Positions 26,863 through 35,693 of a stretch of 64,000 nucleotides of DNA are shown here, one piece after another. Origin of the DNA: Brevibacillus sp. SYP-B805 (GTDB lineage: Bacteria > Bacillota > Bacilli > Brevibacillales > Brevibacillaceae); the NCBI RefSeq assembly GCF_011059135.1, contig NZ_JAALGD010000016.1, positions 1 through 64,000 of the forward strand. The letters are read 5' to 3'. Both the position numbers and the translations under genes were made by a program. The notes under the pieces were generated by a model, which made no database searches, had not been told where the DNA came from, and saw only the letters and a program-made list of their open reading frames with translations. Numbering within the stretch: the first letter of the stretch is position 1; every line of letters starts with the position of its first letter.

Positions 26863-27807
26863 ATGGCATTTACCCGAAAAAAGATTGCGGTTATCGGCAG
26901 CGGTTTTACCGGTGCGACAACGGCTTTTCTGCTGGCTCAAAAAGAGTTGGGGGATATCGTCATGGTGGACATTCCCCAACTGGAGAATCCCACAAAAGGA
27001 AAAGCGCTCGACATGTTGGAGTCCTCTCCCGTCTTGGGCTTTGATGCGAACCTGACAGGCACCTCCGATTATGCGGATATCCGCAACGCCGACATCGTCA
27101 TCATCACCGCGGGGATTGCGCGCAAACCGGGCATGTCGCGGGATGATCTGGTCAATACCAATGCCAGCATCATGCGGTCCGTTGCCGAACAGGTGAAAAC
27201 GCACGCCCCCCATTCCATTGTCATCATCCTGTCCAATCCGGTTGATGCGATGACCTATACCTTCTACAAGACGTCCGGCTTCCCGAAAGAACGGGTGATC
27301 GGCCAATCCGGCGTGCTGGATACCGCTCGTTTCCGCACCTTTGTAGCGATGGAATTGGGCGTCTCCGTCGAGGATGTGTCCGGCTTTGTGCTGGGCGGCC
27401 ACGGCGACGACATGGTTCCGCTCATCCGCTATTCCTATGCCGGGGGAATCCCGTTGGAGAAGCTGATCCCCAAAGATCGTCTGGATGCGATCGTCGAACG
27501 GACGCGCAAAGGCGGCGGAGAAATCGTCAATTTGCTGGGCAACGGGTCGGCCTACTATGCACCTGCAGCGTCGCTCGTCCAGATGGTCGAAGCCATCCTG
27601 AAGGACAAGAAACGCATTTTGCCCGCCATCGCCTATTTGCAAGGGGAGTATGGCTATCGCGACCTGTGTCTCGGCGTACCGACGCTCTTGGGCGGCAAGG
27701 GGTTGGAAAAAGTGATCGAATTGGAGCTGACCGCAGAAGAAAAAGCCGCGCTGGACAAGTCGGCAGCATCCGTGCGTGCGGTCATGGCGGTGCTCGGTTC
27801 ATCCTGA
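26863..27807 (+). CDS. mdh: malate dehydrogenase (LDH-like type)
   Basis: NAD-dependent malate dehydrogenase interconverting malate and oxaloacetate. The 314-residue product has the dinucleotide fold ([20 protein letters not shown]), substrate Arg residues in [21 protein letters not shown], and the catalytic His in [11 protein letters not shown]. It starts 21 bases after eutC2 with GGAGG upstream and so appears to be the distal gene of the eut transcript. This is unusual: mdh is usually with citrate synthase and isocitrate dehydrogenase genes. Whether another mdh exists elsewhere cannot be seen here. Confidence 0.93.
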   Translation: MAFTRKKIAVIGSGFTGATTAFLLAQKELGDIVMVDIPQLENPTKGKALDMLESSPVLGFDANLTGTSDYADIRNADIVIITAGIARKPGMSRDDLVNTNASIMRSVAEQVKTHAPHSIVIILSNPVDAMTYTFYKTSGFPKERVIGQSGVLDTARFRTFVAMELGVSVEDVSGFVLGGHGDDMVPLIRYSYAGGIPLEKLIPKDRLDAIVERTRKGGGEIVNLLGNGSAYYAPAASLVQMVEAILKDKKRILPAIAYLQGEYGYRDLCLGVPTLLGGKGLEKVIELELTAEEKAALDKSAASVRAVMAVLGSS

Positions 27808-27849
27808 GACACGGCAGCCGGACAGGTGTGCTTCTCCCGCAAGCGGTCT

Positions 27850-27890
27850 GAAGGGATCGTCTGTTCCCTCTTCTCCTCCTCCCATTCCTT
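27850..27890 (+). terminator. possible weak terminator at the end of the eut locus
   Basis: AGGGA (27852-27856) and TCCCT can pair, followed by a pyrimidine-rich TTCTCCTCCTCCC tract rather than a pure T-run. It is the only terminator-like signal in the 233 bases between mdh and the chemoreceptor gene. Confidence 0.35.
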
Positions 27891-28040
27891 TAGCCTGTTC
27901 TGGATCTGGAAGCGGCCGCGTTACCCCAGCTATCGCCCAAAAATTTACATAAGGAAAATTTTGAATTTAATGTTTTATTTGGGAGAAGATGGGGTAGATA
28001 AGGAGAAAGGAATACTATTCAAAATAAGGAGGCAGGCAAC

Positions 28041-30107
28041 GTGAGGTTGCTTCAGTTTAAGACGATCAACAGGAGAACGATGTTTTTTGTGCTGCCGGTA
28101 ATTATTCTCGGTATCGCCATTGCAATGGGGTTCATCTTTTTCCGAAGCTACCAGCTGTCTCAAACATTGATTAACGAGAAAATGGAAAATCAGTTGGATG
28201 CAACGGTGCATGAGATTGAAACCAAATTGACTGCACACAGCCGGATTGCCGTAACGTTGGCGAGAAGCGTGGAATCGGTCGGTCACACACTGAACAAGGA
28301 TGACTTTGCGGCATTGTTGAAAAACGCCGTTTCCCAGAATCGCGAGACGTTTGGGGCGGGTATCTTTTATGAGCCTTTCAAATACAAGGGAGATCTCAAG
28401 TATTTCGGCCCATATGTATATAAGGATTACAGCAAAAACGGTGAAATTACATACACGGACGATCTGAGCACGCCGGAATACGACTATCCGCATTGGGATT
28501 GGTACAAAATCGCGATCAATACGTCACAGCCGGTCGTCTGGTCTGATCCTTATTTTGATGAGAACACCAATGTGGCGATGGTCACATCGACAGCGCCTTT
28601 CTATGACGGACAAAAGAAGTTCCTGGGTGTGGCCACCGGAGATATCGATTTGACCAGCCTGCAAAAAATGGTCTCCGAACTGAAAGTGGGCCGCACAGGT
28701 TATGCTTTCCTTCTCGACCAAAACGGTACCTATCTGGCGGCGCGTGAATCGGAAAAGTTGATGAAGGTAAAAATTACAGAGGAACAAAACCAGGCCGTTG
28801 CTTCCCTGGGGAAGGAAATCATGAGCAAGGAAAACGGGGCGACCTCGTTCAAGGAGGGGAGAGACGTCTATCACGTCTACTATAAGACGGTGCCAGGCAC
28901 CGGCTGGAAACTGGCCTTTGTCTTGAACGAAACCGAGGTTTACCAGCCGATCAATGAGATGACATGGGCGGTTGCTCCGGTCATGGTGATTGCCATCTTG
29001 CTGGTTGTCCTGAGCATTCTGTATAACAGCCGCTACATCAACAGAAACATCCGTCAGGTCAACGAAGTTGTGTCTGCCATGGCGCAGGGGGATTTTTCCT
29101 GTACCATTCCGGTGAACGGAACGGATGAATTCGCCCAGATGGGCAGTCAACTCAATAAAATGGGGGAACAGCTCCGTTCGATCATCGAGAAAGTTTCTCT
29201 TCATTCCCAACAGGTGGCGGCGACCTCGGAACAATTGGCCGCCATCGTCGAAGAGAACAGCAAGGCGACCGAACAGATTACCCACGCCGTTCAAACGATT
29301 GCAGTGGGTGCTGATGAACAGATGTCGATCAGCGATCGCGCTGTGCAGGTTGTAGCTGAGATTACGAACGGGATGGATCAGATCGCCTCCCGTACACAGA
29401 TGGTTGCCGAAACGGCGCAAAAGGCTTCTGATATCGCCAATAACGGAAACGAAGTCGTCGAGGGCTCCATTCATCAGATGAATTTCATTGATCAAAAAGT
29501 AAAAGCATGTTCGGAAGCAATCAACATTCTGCATGCCAAATCCCAAGAGATCAACCAGATTACCTCGTTGATCACTTCCATAGCGGCGCAAACCAACCTG
29601 CTTGCATTAAACGCAGCCATTGAATCGGCAAGAGCCGGGGAATACGGCAAAGGATTCGCGGTGGTTGCCGATGAGGTGCGCAAGCTGGCGGAACAGTCAG
29701 GAGAGGCCGCAAGCCAGATTAACGAATTGATCAGCGATATTCAGCAGGAGATCGAGAAAGCGGTCGCTTCGATGAACGATGGTGCCGTTGCCGTGCATAA
29801 AGGCATCTTGATGGTCGATAACGCCGGCAGTTCGTTCAGGGAGATTTTGACTGCCGTCTTTGCAGTATCGGAACAATCCCGTGAAGTGAGCTCGGCCGTT
29901 GAGCAGATTCATGCAAGCACAGCGACGATGATGTCCTTGTCCCAACAGCTTGCTCATATTTCCAAGGAGGCTGCCGTGAATACGCAGCATGCAGCCGCCT
30001 CAACGGAAGAACAGAACGCTACCATGGAGGAAATATCCAGCTCTGCCCAAAATCTTGCCAATATGGCAAACGAATTGCAAGACGCCCTTCAAATATTCAA
30101 ATGGTAA
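28041..30107 (+). CDS. transmembrane chemoreceptor with dCache sensor domain
   Basis: Architecture: membrane segment at about residues 15-35, extracellular double-Cache domain (about 40-300), second membrane segment (about 308-330), HAMP (about 332-385) and a signalling domain with hairpin [39 protein letters not shown]. The ligand region reads EYDYPHWDWYKIA then GVATGDID: the Asp of the amino-acid Cache motif is present, but the Arg before WY is not evident. It is immediately downstream of the eut locus, so an amine ligand is plausible. GTG 28041 follows AAGGAGG. Confidence 0.9.
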   Translation: MRLLQFKTINRRTMFFVLPVIILGIAIAMGFIFFRSYQLSQTLINEKMENQLDATVHEIETKLTAHSRIAVTLARSVESVGHTLNKDDFAALLKNAVSQNRETFGAGIFYEPFKYKGDLKYFGPYVYKDYSKNGEITYTDDLSTPEYDYPHWDWYKIAINTSQPVVWSDPYFDENTNVAMVTSTAPFYDGQKKFLGVATGDIDLTSLQKMVSELKVGRTGYAFLLDQNGTYLAARESEKLMKVKITEEQNQAVASLGKEIMSKENGATSFKEGRDVYHVYYKTVPGTGWKLAFVLNETEVYQPINEMTWAVAPVMVIAILLVVLSILYNSRYINRNIRQVNEVVSAMAQGDFSCTIPVNGTDEFAQMGSQLNKMGEQLRSIIEKVSLHSQQVAATSEQLAAIVEENSKATEQITHAVQTIAVGADEQMSISDRAVQVVAEITNGMDQIASRTQMVAETAQKASDIANNGNEVVEGSIHQMNFIDQKVKACSEAINILHAKSQEINQITSLITSIAAQTNLLALNAAIESARAGEYGKGFAVVADEVRKLAEQSGEAASQINELISDIQQEIEKAVASMNDGAVAVHKGILMVDNAGSSFREILTAVFAVSEQSREVSSAVEQIHASTATMMSLSQQLAHISKEAAVNTQHAAASTEEQNATMEEISSSAQNLANMANELQDALQIFKW

Positions 30108-30184
30108 GCAGACTCGGCATGGCAGGCGTCTGCGTGGTCCGGTTGCCACAGGCAGCCGAACCGGCAATGGAATAACGCGAAAGA

Positions 30185-30213
30185 AACCGGGAGCGTGACA
30201 GCTCCCGGTTTGT
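30185..30213 (+). terminator. terminator after the chemoreceptor gene
   Basis: A perfect 10-bp stem AACCGGGAGC/GCTCCCGGTT with loop GTGACA, followed by TTTGTG. It may serve both the chemoreceptor (+) and lytH (-). Confidence 0.75.
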
Positions 30214-30278
30214 GCTGAAAAGACCCGTCATGTCACGGATGATGGTCTCGCCGATCGTTCCCGTACCCGCGGGCGGTA

Positions 30279-31301
30279 TCACCATTTTTTCTTGCTGCGC
30301 ATCTGTCTTTCCCATCTCTTTAGATACGGATAAGGGTCAAAGGCCCATTCGGCATCGCCCATGTCCCGGTACATCCCGTAATGAAGATGCGGAGGAAACT
30401 TGCCGGACGTGCCCGGTTTGCCGTAACCGGAGCTGCCCACATAACCGATCACCTGTCCGGGCTCGACAATATCTCCCACCTTCAACCCTTTTTTAAAGGC
30501 GGACAAATGGGCGAAGTAATGATACACGTTGTCCATGTCGCGCATGCCGATTCGCCAGCCGCCGAAGCGGTTCCAGCCAATCACTTCGATCATGCCGTAG
30601 GAGGTGCTGAGCACCGGGGTGCCATAGTCGGCAAAAATATCGGTCCCTTCATGGATTCGCCGGCCCCCCCACCCGCGCGCGTCTCCCCAGGTGTTGTTGT
30701 AGCTGCATTCATAACGCCGCGGAATGGGGAATACATGCCGTCCCAGATCGAGCGTCTGATATTTGTCGTAAATGGTCGCGAACTGGTCGATCGTCTTCAC
30801 CGCGCGATCCCGTTTGTAATACATCCACAAACCGATGCGAAAATCTTCGCGGGCATAGCCGTATTCGCTCAGGAATCGGATGATGCTGGTTAATACATCG
30901 ATGTCGTCATGCTGATCGGCTCTGCCATCCCCGTTGCCGTCCACGCCGATGCCGCCGAAGAAGGAGATGGACGATTCATCTGTGTCCTGCTCGTCCGGAT
31001 TCAGATAGCCAGACCAGACGAACGGAGGAATCGTAATCGCCGTTAAGCGGTCCGACGGGGCTTCTCCCTTTTTCCGTTTTTGCATCGAGCGCTCATATTG
31101 GTCGATGGCGGCCAGATAAACCCAGGGGATCCCGTACAGGCCCTCCATTTGCTGAAAAAGGGCAAGCCGATTCTGCAAGGTCTTGTCCGCCGCTTGCTGC
31201 TTTTCCGGCGGCCTGGCGGGGATTTTGGCGGCTGACGCGGCAAAATCGAACGGAAGCAGGCATAAGACGAGCAGCATGCTGATTGCAACATAGGGGCGCA
31301 T
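30279..31301 (-). CDS. lytH: LytH-like M23 peptidase, sporulation cell-wall endopeptidase
   Basis: LytH trims peptide side chains in spore cortex peptidoglycan (L-Ala-D-Glu endopeptidase). The product has a signal peptide (about residues 1-24), a lytic-transglycosylase-like helical region (QQMEGLYGIPWVYLAAIDQYER, with DGNGDGRAD), and a C-terminal M23 domain with zinc motifs GRRIHEGTDI and HLHYG. ATG 31301 is used; TTG 31310 is also possible next to AGGGAGACGG. In B. subtilis lytH is adjacent to yunB. Confidence 0.85.
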   Translation of the reverse strand: MRPYVAISMLLVLCLLPFDFAASAAKIPARPPEKQQAADKTLQNRLALFQQMEGLYGIPWVYLAAIDQYERSMQKRKKGEAPSDRLTAITIPPFVWSGYLNPDEQDTDESSISFFGGIGVDGNGDGRADQHDDIDVLTSIIRFLSEYGYAREDFRIGLWMYYKRDRAVKTIDQFATIYDKYQTLDLGRHVFPIPRRYECSYNNTWGDARGWGGRRIHEGTDIFADYGTPVLSTSYGMIEVIGWNRFGGWRIGMRDMDNVYHYFAHLSAFKKGLKVGDIVEPGQVIGYVGSSGYGKPGTSGKFPPHLHYGMYRDMGDAEWAFDPYPYLKRWERQMRSKKKW

Positions 31302-31457
31302 GGAACGCAACCGTCTCCCTTCAGCCGAGAGTCTCCTTTGTAGTTTCTGCCAGCAGGTCGGAATTAATCGCGATACTTTTTACCATCCCTGGCAGGGAAA
31401 CGGGCGGGATTGTTGTATGATCAAAAAAGGAAATCAAGGGGAGCGAGGGAGATGACG

Positions 31458-32417
31458 ATGACGATCTACATCCAGAGCGACAGGCCGCTCACGCTGGAGG
31501 CGCTGCGGAAACCCTGGCGGGAGATTCTGGGACAGCCCCGGGGAGAAGAGCCGGCGAACAGGGAATGGGCCGAGCGTTTGCTTGCCGAGGCCCAACGCTT
31601 TCGGGAGGGAATGGCGGACACCGTCTGGACGCGGGAGGAGGAAGCCCTCAGGGAACTGGCCGCGTCGCGCAGCATCCTGAAAGGGGACGTCTTTGCAAGC
31701 CCGCTCGTGGTGCCAGCAGGACTGCCGGTTCGCCTGCTTCCGCTGCTGGAAGGGATGGCCGTTGGCAGCGGCTGCGGCCAAGCGGCGGAGAGGGCGCTGT
31801 CTCCCCTGGCCCTGCTCTGGCTGAAAGCGATGGGCGTCCGCTTTCTTCCAGCGGTTCCGCCGGGCGTAGTTCGCCGGGTGGCTGCGGGGGAGGGGATAGC
31901 GGTACTCGAGATCGGGCATGAGGGCGCGGTGCCCCGTGTCCGGGAAGAACGGCGGCACGGGGAGGAGCATATCGACGAAGGCATGGTGATGATCCAGGCC
32001 AATCTGGACGACGCCAGCCCGGAATGGATGGCGTACGCGATGGAACGGCTGCTTGCCGCCGGGGCCAACGACGTGTCGTTTTTGCCCATGACCATGAAAA
32101 AAAGCAGGCCCGGCATGCTCCTGCAGGTGCTTTGTTACCAGAGTGACCTCGAGATGATGAAAAGCATTGTGTTCACCGAGACGACGACGTTTGGGCTCCG
32201 CTATTTTCCGGTCGCCGTTCATCGCCTTGGCCGCCGTTTTGCCACGGTTGCCACCCGGTGGGGCGACGTGCGGGTAAAGATCGGCTTCCATCGCGGGGAG
32301 AGGGTGCAGGTGTCGCCGGAGTATGAGATGTGCGCCCGACTGGCCAAGGAAGCGGGCGTGCCCCTGCAGACCGTTTATGAAGAGGCGCGCCGACTTGCCC
32401 AGGAAATGGATGCATGA
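31458..32417 (+). CDS. LarC-like protein with degenerate N-terminal half
   Basis: The C-terminal 170 residues match the LarC2 domain of the nickel-inserting cyclometallase LarC (IQANLDDASPEWMAYAMERLL, FLPMTMKKSRPGMLLQVLC, ETTTFGLRYFPV, SPEYEMCARLAKEAGVPLQTVYEE). The first 150 residues keep faint LarC1 landmarks (VFASPL, LSPLALLWLKAMG, a shortened VxRVxxGE end) but lack the His-rich loop and metal-site motifs. ATG 31458 has GAGGGAG 6 bases upstream. It converges on the true larC1 at 32418 with stop codons directly abutting. Probably the LarC2 partner supplied in trans. Confidence 0.75.
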   Translation: MTIYIQSDRPLTLEALRKPWREILGQPRGEEPANREWAERLLAEAQRFREGMADTVWTREEEALRELAASRSILKGDVFASPLVVPAGLPVRLLPLLEGMAVGSGCGQAAERALSPLALLWLKAMGVRFLPAVPPGVVRRVAAGEGIAVLEIGHEGAVPRVREERRHGEEHIDEGMVMIQANLDDASPEWMAYAMERLLAAGANDVSFLPMTMKKSRPGMLLQVLCYQSDLEMMKSIVFTETTTFGLRYFPVAVHRLGRRFATVATRWGDVRVKIGFHRGERVQVSPEYEMCARLAKEAGVPLQTVYEEARRLAQEMDA

Positions 32418-33260
32418 TTATGCACGGCCGACAAGCACGCGCAGCACATTGGGCTGATCCGGCAGGTCGCGTGTTCCCGCGCCATAGCCGACCGCATCGA
32501 CGGTCATGGAGGGAACCGGCCCGAATTGTTTCACCAGGGCAGCGGCAAGCCCCGCCCCTGTCGGCGTCGTCAATTCCTTCTGGATGGCTGTGCTGCGCAG
32601 CGGAATCCCTTTCAACATCTCCATCGTCGCCGGCGCGGGGACCGGATAAAGGCCGTGGTCGCAGCGGACATAGCCGTTGCCGGTCGGGACGGGTCCGCAG
32701 TACAGCTGGTCGATGCCGAGATCTTCCAGCGCCAGGGCGATTCCGACCACATCCACGATGGAATCGATGGCGCCGACTTCGTGGAAATGAACCGTCTCCA
32801 CCGGGATGTTATGGATCTTGGCTTCCGCCTCGCCGATTTTCGCAAAAACAGCGAGGGCCCGGGCCGTGACCCGCGGGTGCAGGTTGGCCTGTTCAATCAT
32901 CTGCACGATCTCCTTGTAGCGGCGATGCTCGTGGTGGTGGTGCCCCCCGTCACCGTGATGATGGTGGTGATGATGGTGATCCCCATCGCTGTGATGGTGG
33001 TGGTGATGACCGTGGGAGAGCACCCGCAGTTCCTTGCGATGGCCATCCTGCTGACGGGCATGTTCCTCGTCGATTACCTCCACCTTCAAGGCGCTTACGC
33101 CGTTTTTGACCACCTGCCGCCACTCGAGGCGAAAGGCGCCCAGCGGCAATTTGCGCAATTCCTCTTCGATCCGGACGCGGTCGGCTCCGGCGTCGACCAA
33201 TGCCGCCAGCGTCATGTCTCCGCTGATCCCGGAGAAGCAGTCCAGATAAGCGATCCGCAT
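32418..33260 (-). CDS. larC: LarC1, nickel-pincer cofactor cyclometallase N-terminal domain
   Basis: LarC inserts nickel into pyridinium bis-thiocarboxylate mononucleotide to make the nickel-pincer nucleotide. The 280-residue product starts MRIAYLDCFSGISGDMTLAALVDAG and has ETVHFHEVGAIDSIVDVVG, PVPTGNGYVRCDHGLYPVPAPATMEMLKG, TTPTGAGLAAAL and a terminal GYGAGTRDLPDQPNVLRV. A His-rich loop (about residues 82-112, over 20 His) suits nickel storage. It ends where LarC1 of frameshifted larC genes ends; no larC2 follows in any frame, and the LarC2 domain lies on the opposite strand. ATG 33260 follows AAAAGGAGTG. Confidence 0.9.
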   Translation of the reverse strand: MRIAYLDCFSGISGDMTLAALVDAGADRVRIEEELRKLPLGAFRLEWRQVVKNGVSALKVEVIDEEHARQQDGHRKELRVLSHGHHHHHHSDGDHHHHHHHHGDGGHHHHEHRRYKEIVQMIEQANLHPRVTARALAVFAKIGEAEAKIHNIPVETVHFHEVGAIDSIVDVVGIALALEDLGIDQLYCGPVPTGNGYVRCDHGLYPVPAPATMEMLKGIPLRSTAIQKELTTPTGAGLAAALVKQFGPVPSMTVDAVGYGAGTRDLPDQPNVLRVLVGRA

Positions 33261-33341
33261 AGGTTTCACTCCTTTTTCCACAACGCCAAAACCGCCGCGA
33301 CAATCGCACCCACCCGGCGCTGCCGAGTGGGTGGAACGTTC

Positions 33342-33356
33342 GCTCAAGTCGGCGGG
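33342..33356 (+). repeat. GCTNAAGTCGGCGGG repeat, member A
   Basis: The core GCTCAAGTCGGCGGG sits 4 bases from the stop of the minus-strand TIGR00300 gene. It matches three other intergenic sites (37409-37424 complement, 38297-38312, 59216-59231). Here only the right end of the family is present, next to a hairpin at about 33308-33335 (CCACCC/GGGTGG). Confidence 0.65.
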
Positions 33357-33360
33357 TTAT

Positions 33361-34560
33361 TTACAATTCCTTTTCCAGCATCGTCAGGAACAAGCCGACA
33401 TCCGTCACGACCCCCACCGTTTGGGAGGAGCCGCGGTCCATCAGCTTGGTGACCACCGCCGGGTTGATATCCACGCAGACCGTCTTGATCCAGCTTGGCA
33501 TCATGTTGCCGGTGCCGATCGCGTGCAGCATGGTGGAGAGCATGATCACCATGTCGGCATCCGCCACCTGTTCCGCATAGGCGGCCTGCGCTTCGATCAG
33601 GTCCATCATGGTGTCCGGCAGCGGACCATCGTCGCGGATGGAGCCCGCCAGTACGAACGGCACCTGATGTTTGACGCATTCGTACATGATCCCGCTCGTG
33701 AGCGTGCCGTCCGCCACCGCTGCGGCGATGGAGCCGGAACGATTGATCGCGTTGATGGCGCGCATGTGGTTCTTGTGGCCGCCCCTGACCACGGAACCGG
33801 TATCCAGGTTGACCCCAAGCGAGGTGCCGAACAAGGCCCGCTCGATATCGTGGACCGCCAGCGCGTTGCCTGACAGCAGGGCGTTCACATAGCCTTTGCG
33901 AATCAGGTTTTGGAACGCTTCCTGACCGCCCGTATGGATCACGACGGGCCCTGCCACAAAGACAATCCTGCCTTGGCGCGCACGGATCTGCTTCATCTCT
34001 TCCGCCAGTTTCTTGACGATAACCTCCACCCGGCGTTCCGAACTTACTTCGTTGGACATGAAGGAGAATTCGGTGCCGGTCTCTTCGGCTTGCGGCAGGA
34101 CGAGGCGGACGCCACTGCTGCCGCAAACGATCAGGTCCCCTTTTTTGATGTCACGCAGTTTGACGCAATGCACCTCATTTCCCTTTACCACCAGACAGGC
34201 GTCCATCCGTTGATACTTGGCCCGGACCCAGGTGCCATTGAGGAATACTTCGGTGGCATGGTTGGTGGTGGAGTAGAAATCGTCCGGCACCACCTTGTCT
34301 TTTTCTGCCGGTTTGATGGTTACCGTCTCCTCCGCGCGCGGGATGGTACAGCCGAGATTGATCAGCTCGTTCAGGATCAGCTCGATCTTGTCCTCCGGCA
34401 AATCCAGGGCGATTTTGGCTACCGATTCATCATCGACCTGATCGCCGACGCTCAGCTGCAGCACGCGGTATTTCCCGTTGTACTGCTCCACAGAAGCGTC
34501 GATCTGCTTCAAAATGTTGTCGCGGATGATGTGGCCGCGCACTTCAATGACCTGCTCCAT
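33361..34560 (-). CDS. TIGR00300 / LOR-SDH domain protein, ornithine cyclodeaminase-like
   Basis: A 399-residue member of the LOR/SDH family (TIGR00300), whose archaeal and cyanobacterial relatives are linked to ornithine cyclodeaminase or arginine/ornithine metabolism. The N-terminal domain (VIEVRGHIIRDNILKQI) precedes a Rossmann-type part with VFVAGPVVIHTGG, GYVNALLSGNALAVHDIE, GGHKNHMRAINAIN, DDGPLPDTMMD and MLSTMLHAIGTGNMMP. It lies 100 bases upstream of larC on the same strand. I recall recent naming of this family as nickel-pincer-nucleotide dependent; the larC neighbour fits that. ATG 34560 follows AGGAGG. Confidence 0.85.
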   Translation of the reverse strand: MEQVIEVRGHIIRDNILKQIDASVEQYNGKYRVLQLSVGDQVDDESVAKIALDLPEDKIELILNELINLGCTIPRAEETVTIKPAEKDKVVPDDFYSTTNHATEVFLNGTWVRAKYQRMDACLVVKGNEVHCVKLRDIKKGDLIVCGSSGVRLVLPQAEETGTEFSFMSNEVSSERRVEVIVKKLAEEMKQIRARQGRIVFVAGPVVIHTGGQEAFQNLIRKGYVNALLSGNALAVHDIERALFGTSLGVNLDTGSVVRGGHKNHMRAINAINRSGSIAAAVADGTLTSGIMYECVKHQVPFVLAGSIRDDGPLPDTMMDLIEAQAAYAEQVADADMVIMLSTMLHAIGTGNMMPSWIKTVCVDINPAVVTKLMDRGSSQTVGVVTDVGLFLTMLEKEL

Positions 34561-34684
34561 GTTGCGGTTCCTCCTAATCTGAGCGCTCACTGTATCCTAC
34601 CAATACTATATATGCTGTCCCAGTTCGATCCAAGTAGTTGCGGCAAAATGGATGTTTATGCAGTCGGCAACTCTCCGGGCGGTG

Positions 34685-34714
34685 TTGCCCCGAAGGAGGC
34701 CATTCCTCTATAAT
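34685..34714 (+). promoter_or_regulatory. sigma-A-type promoter of lipA
   Basis: TTGCCC (34685-34690) and TATAAT (34709-34714) are separated by 18 bp, about 30 bases upstream of the lipA start. Confidence 0.6.
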
Positions 34715-34744
34715 AGGAGAGACCACTGAAGCAGCGAGGAGTGA

Positions 34745-35641
34745 ATGGGCCGTATGATACAGCGCAAACCGGAGTGGCTCAAGATCAATCTGGTGTCTGG
34801 CGAAGAACTGGCAGCTTTCAAAGAGTTGAAACATACCATGCGCAGCAAAACGCTGCACACGGTATGTGAAGAAGCGAAATGTCCCAATATCCATGAATGC
34901 TGGGCAAATCGTACGGCTACATTCATGATTTTAGGTGATATATGCACGCGCGCGTGCCGTTTTTGCGCGGTCAAGACGGGCTTGCCGACCGAGCTTGATC
35001 TGGCCGAACCGGAACGCGTGGCCGAGGCGGCGGAACAGATGGGGCTGAAGCATGTCGTCGTGACATCCGTCGCCCGAGACGACTTGGCCGATGGCGGAGC
35101 GTCCGTTTTCGCGGCCACCATCAAAGCGATCCGCAAGCGCCTGCCGCTGGCTGCGGTGGAAGTGCTGATCCCCGATTTTCAAGGCAACTGGGATGCTCTG
35201 AAAACGGTGATGGATGCCCGTCCGGACGTGCTGAACCACAATATTGAAGCGGTGCGCCGCCTGTCCGATCGCGTCCGTGCCCGGGCCAAGTACGACCGAA
35301 CGCTTGAACTGCTGAAAAGAGCCAAGGAGATGCAGCCGGACATTCCGACGAAGTCAAGCCTGATGATCGGCGTGGGGGAGACGTTCGAGGAAATCCTGGA
35401 AACGATGGACGATTTGCGTGCCGTCGACGTCAACATCATGACGATCGGCCAATACCTGCAGCCGACGAAGAAGCATCTCCCGGTGGAGAAATATTATCAT
35501 CCCGACGAGTTCAAGGCGCTGAAAGAGGAAGGCATGAAGCGCGGTTTCAGCCACGTGGAGGCGGGGCCGCTGGTGCGCAGCTCCTACCATGCCCATGAGC
35601 AGGCCCATGCGGCCAGGGATGCGATTGCCCAGGCAACTTAA
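34745..35641 (+). CDS. lipA: lipoyl synthase LipA
   Basis: A radical SAM enzyme inserting two sulfurs into octanoyl groups on lipoyl domains. The auxiliary cluster motif [12 protein letters not shown] and the radical SAM motif CTRACRFC are both intact, and the C-terminal [10 protein letters not shown] supplies the RSSY serine ligand. 298 residues, standard length. ATG 34745 follows GAGGAG. Same neighbour as in B. subtilis (YhcN-type gene downstream on the other strand). Confidence 0.96.
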   Translation: MGRMIQRKPEWLKINLVSGEELAAFKELKHTMRSKTLHTVCEEAKCPNIHECWANRTATFMILGDICTRACRFCAVKTGLPTELDLAEPERVAEAAEQMGLKHVVVTSVARDDLADGGASVFAATIKAIRKRLPLAAVEVLIPDFQGNWDALKTVMDARPDVLNHNIEAVRRLSDRVRARAKYDRTLELLKRAKEMQPDIPTKSSLMIGVGETFEEILETMDDLRAVDVNIMTIGQYLQPTKKHLPVEKYYHPDEFKALKEEGMKRGFSHVEAGPLVRSSYHAHEQAHAARDAIAQAT

Positions 35642-35654
35642 CGGCCTCTCACGC

Positions 35655-35693
35655 AAACATTCCCCTATGGTTGTGCATAGGGGAATGTTTTTG
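35655..35693 (+). terminator. terminator of lipA
   Basis: ACATTCCCCTATG and CATAGGGGAATGT form a 13-bp stem with a GTTGTG-type loop, followed by TTTTTGTT. It separates lipA from the convergent YhcN-type gene. Confidence 0.9.

Noticed and set aside
32920-33020. Tandem GTG/ATG-rich repeats that look like a microsatellite or short array
   Set aside because: They encode the His-rich nickel-binding loop of LarC1.
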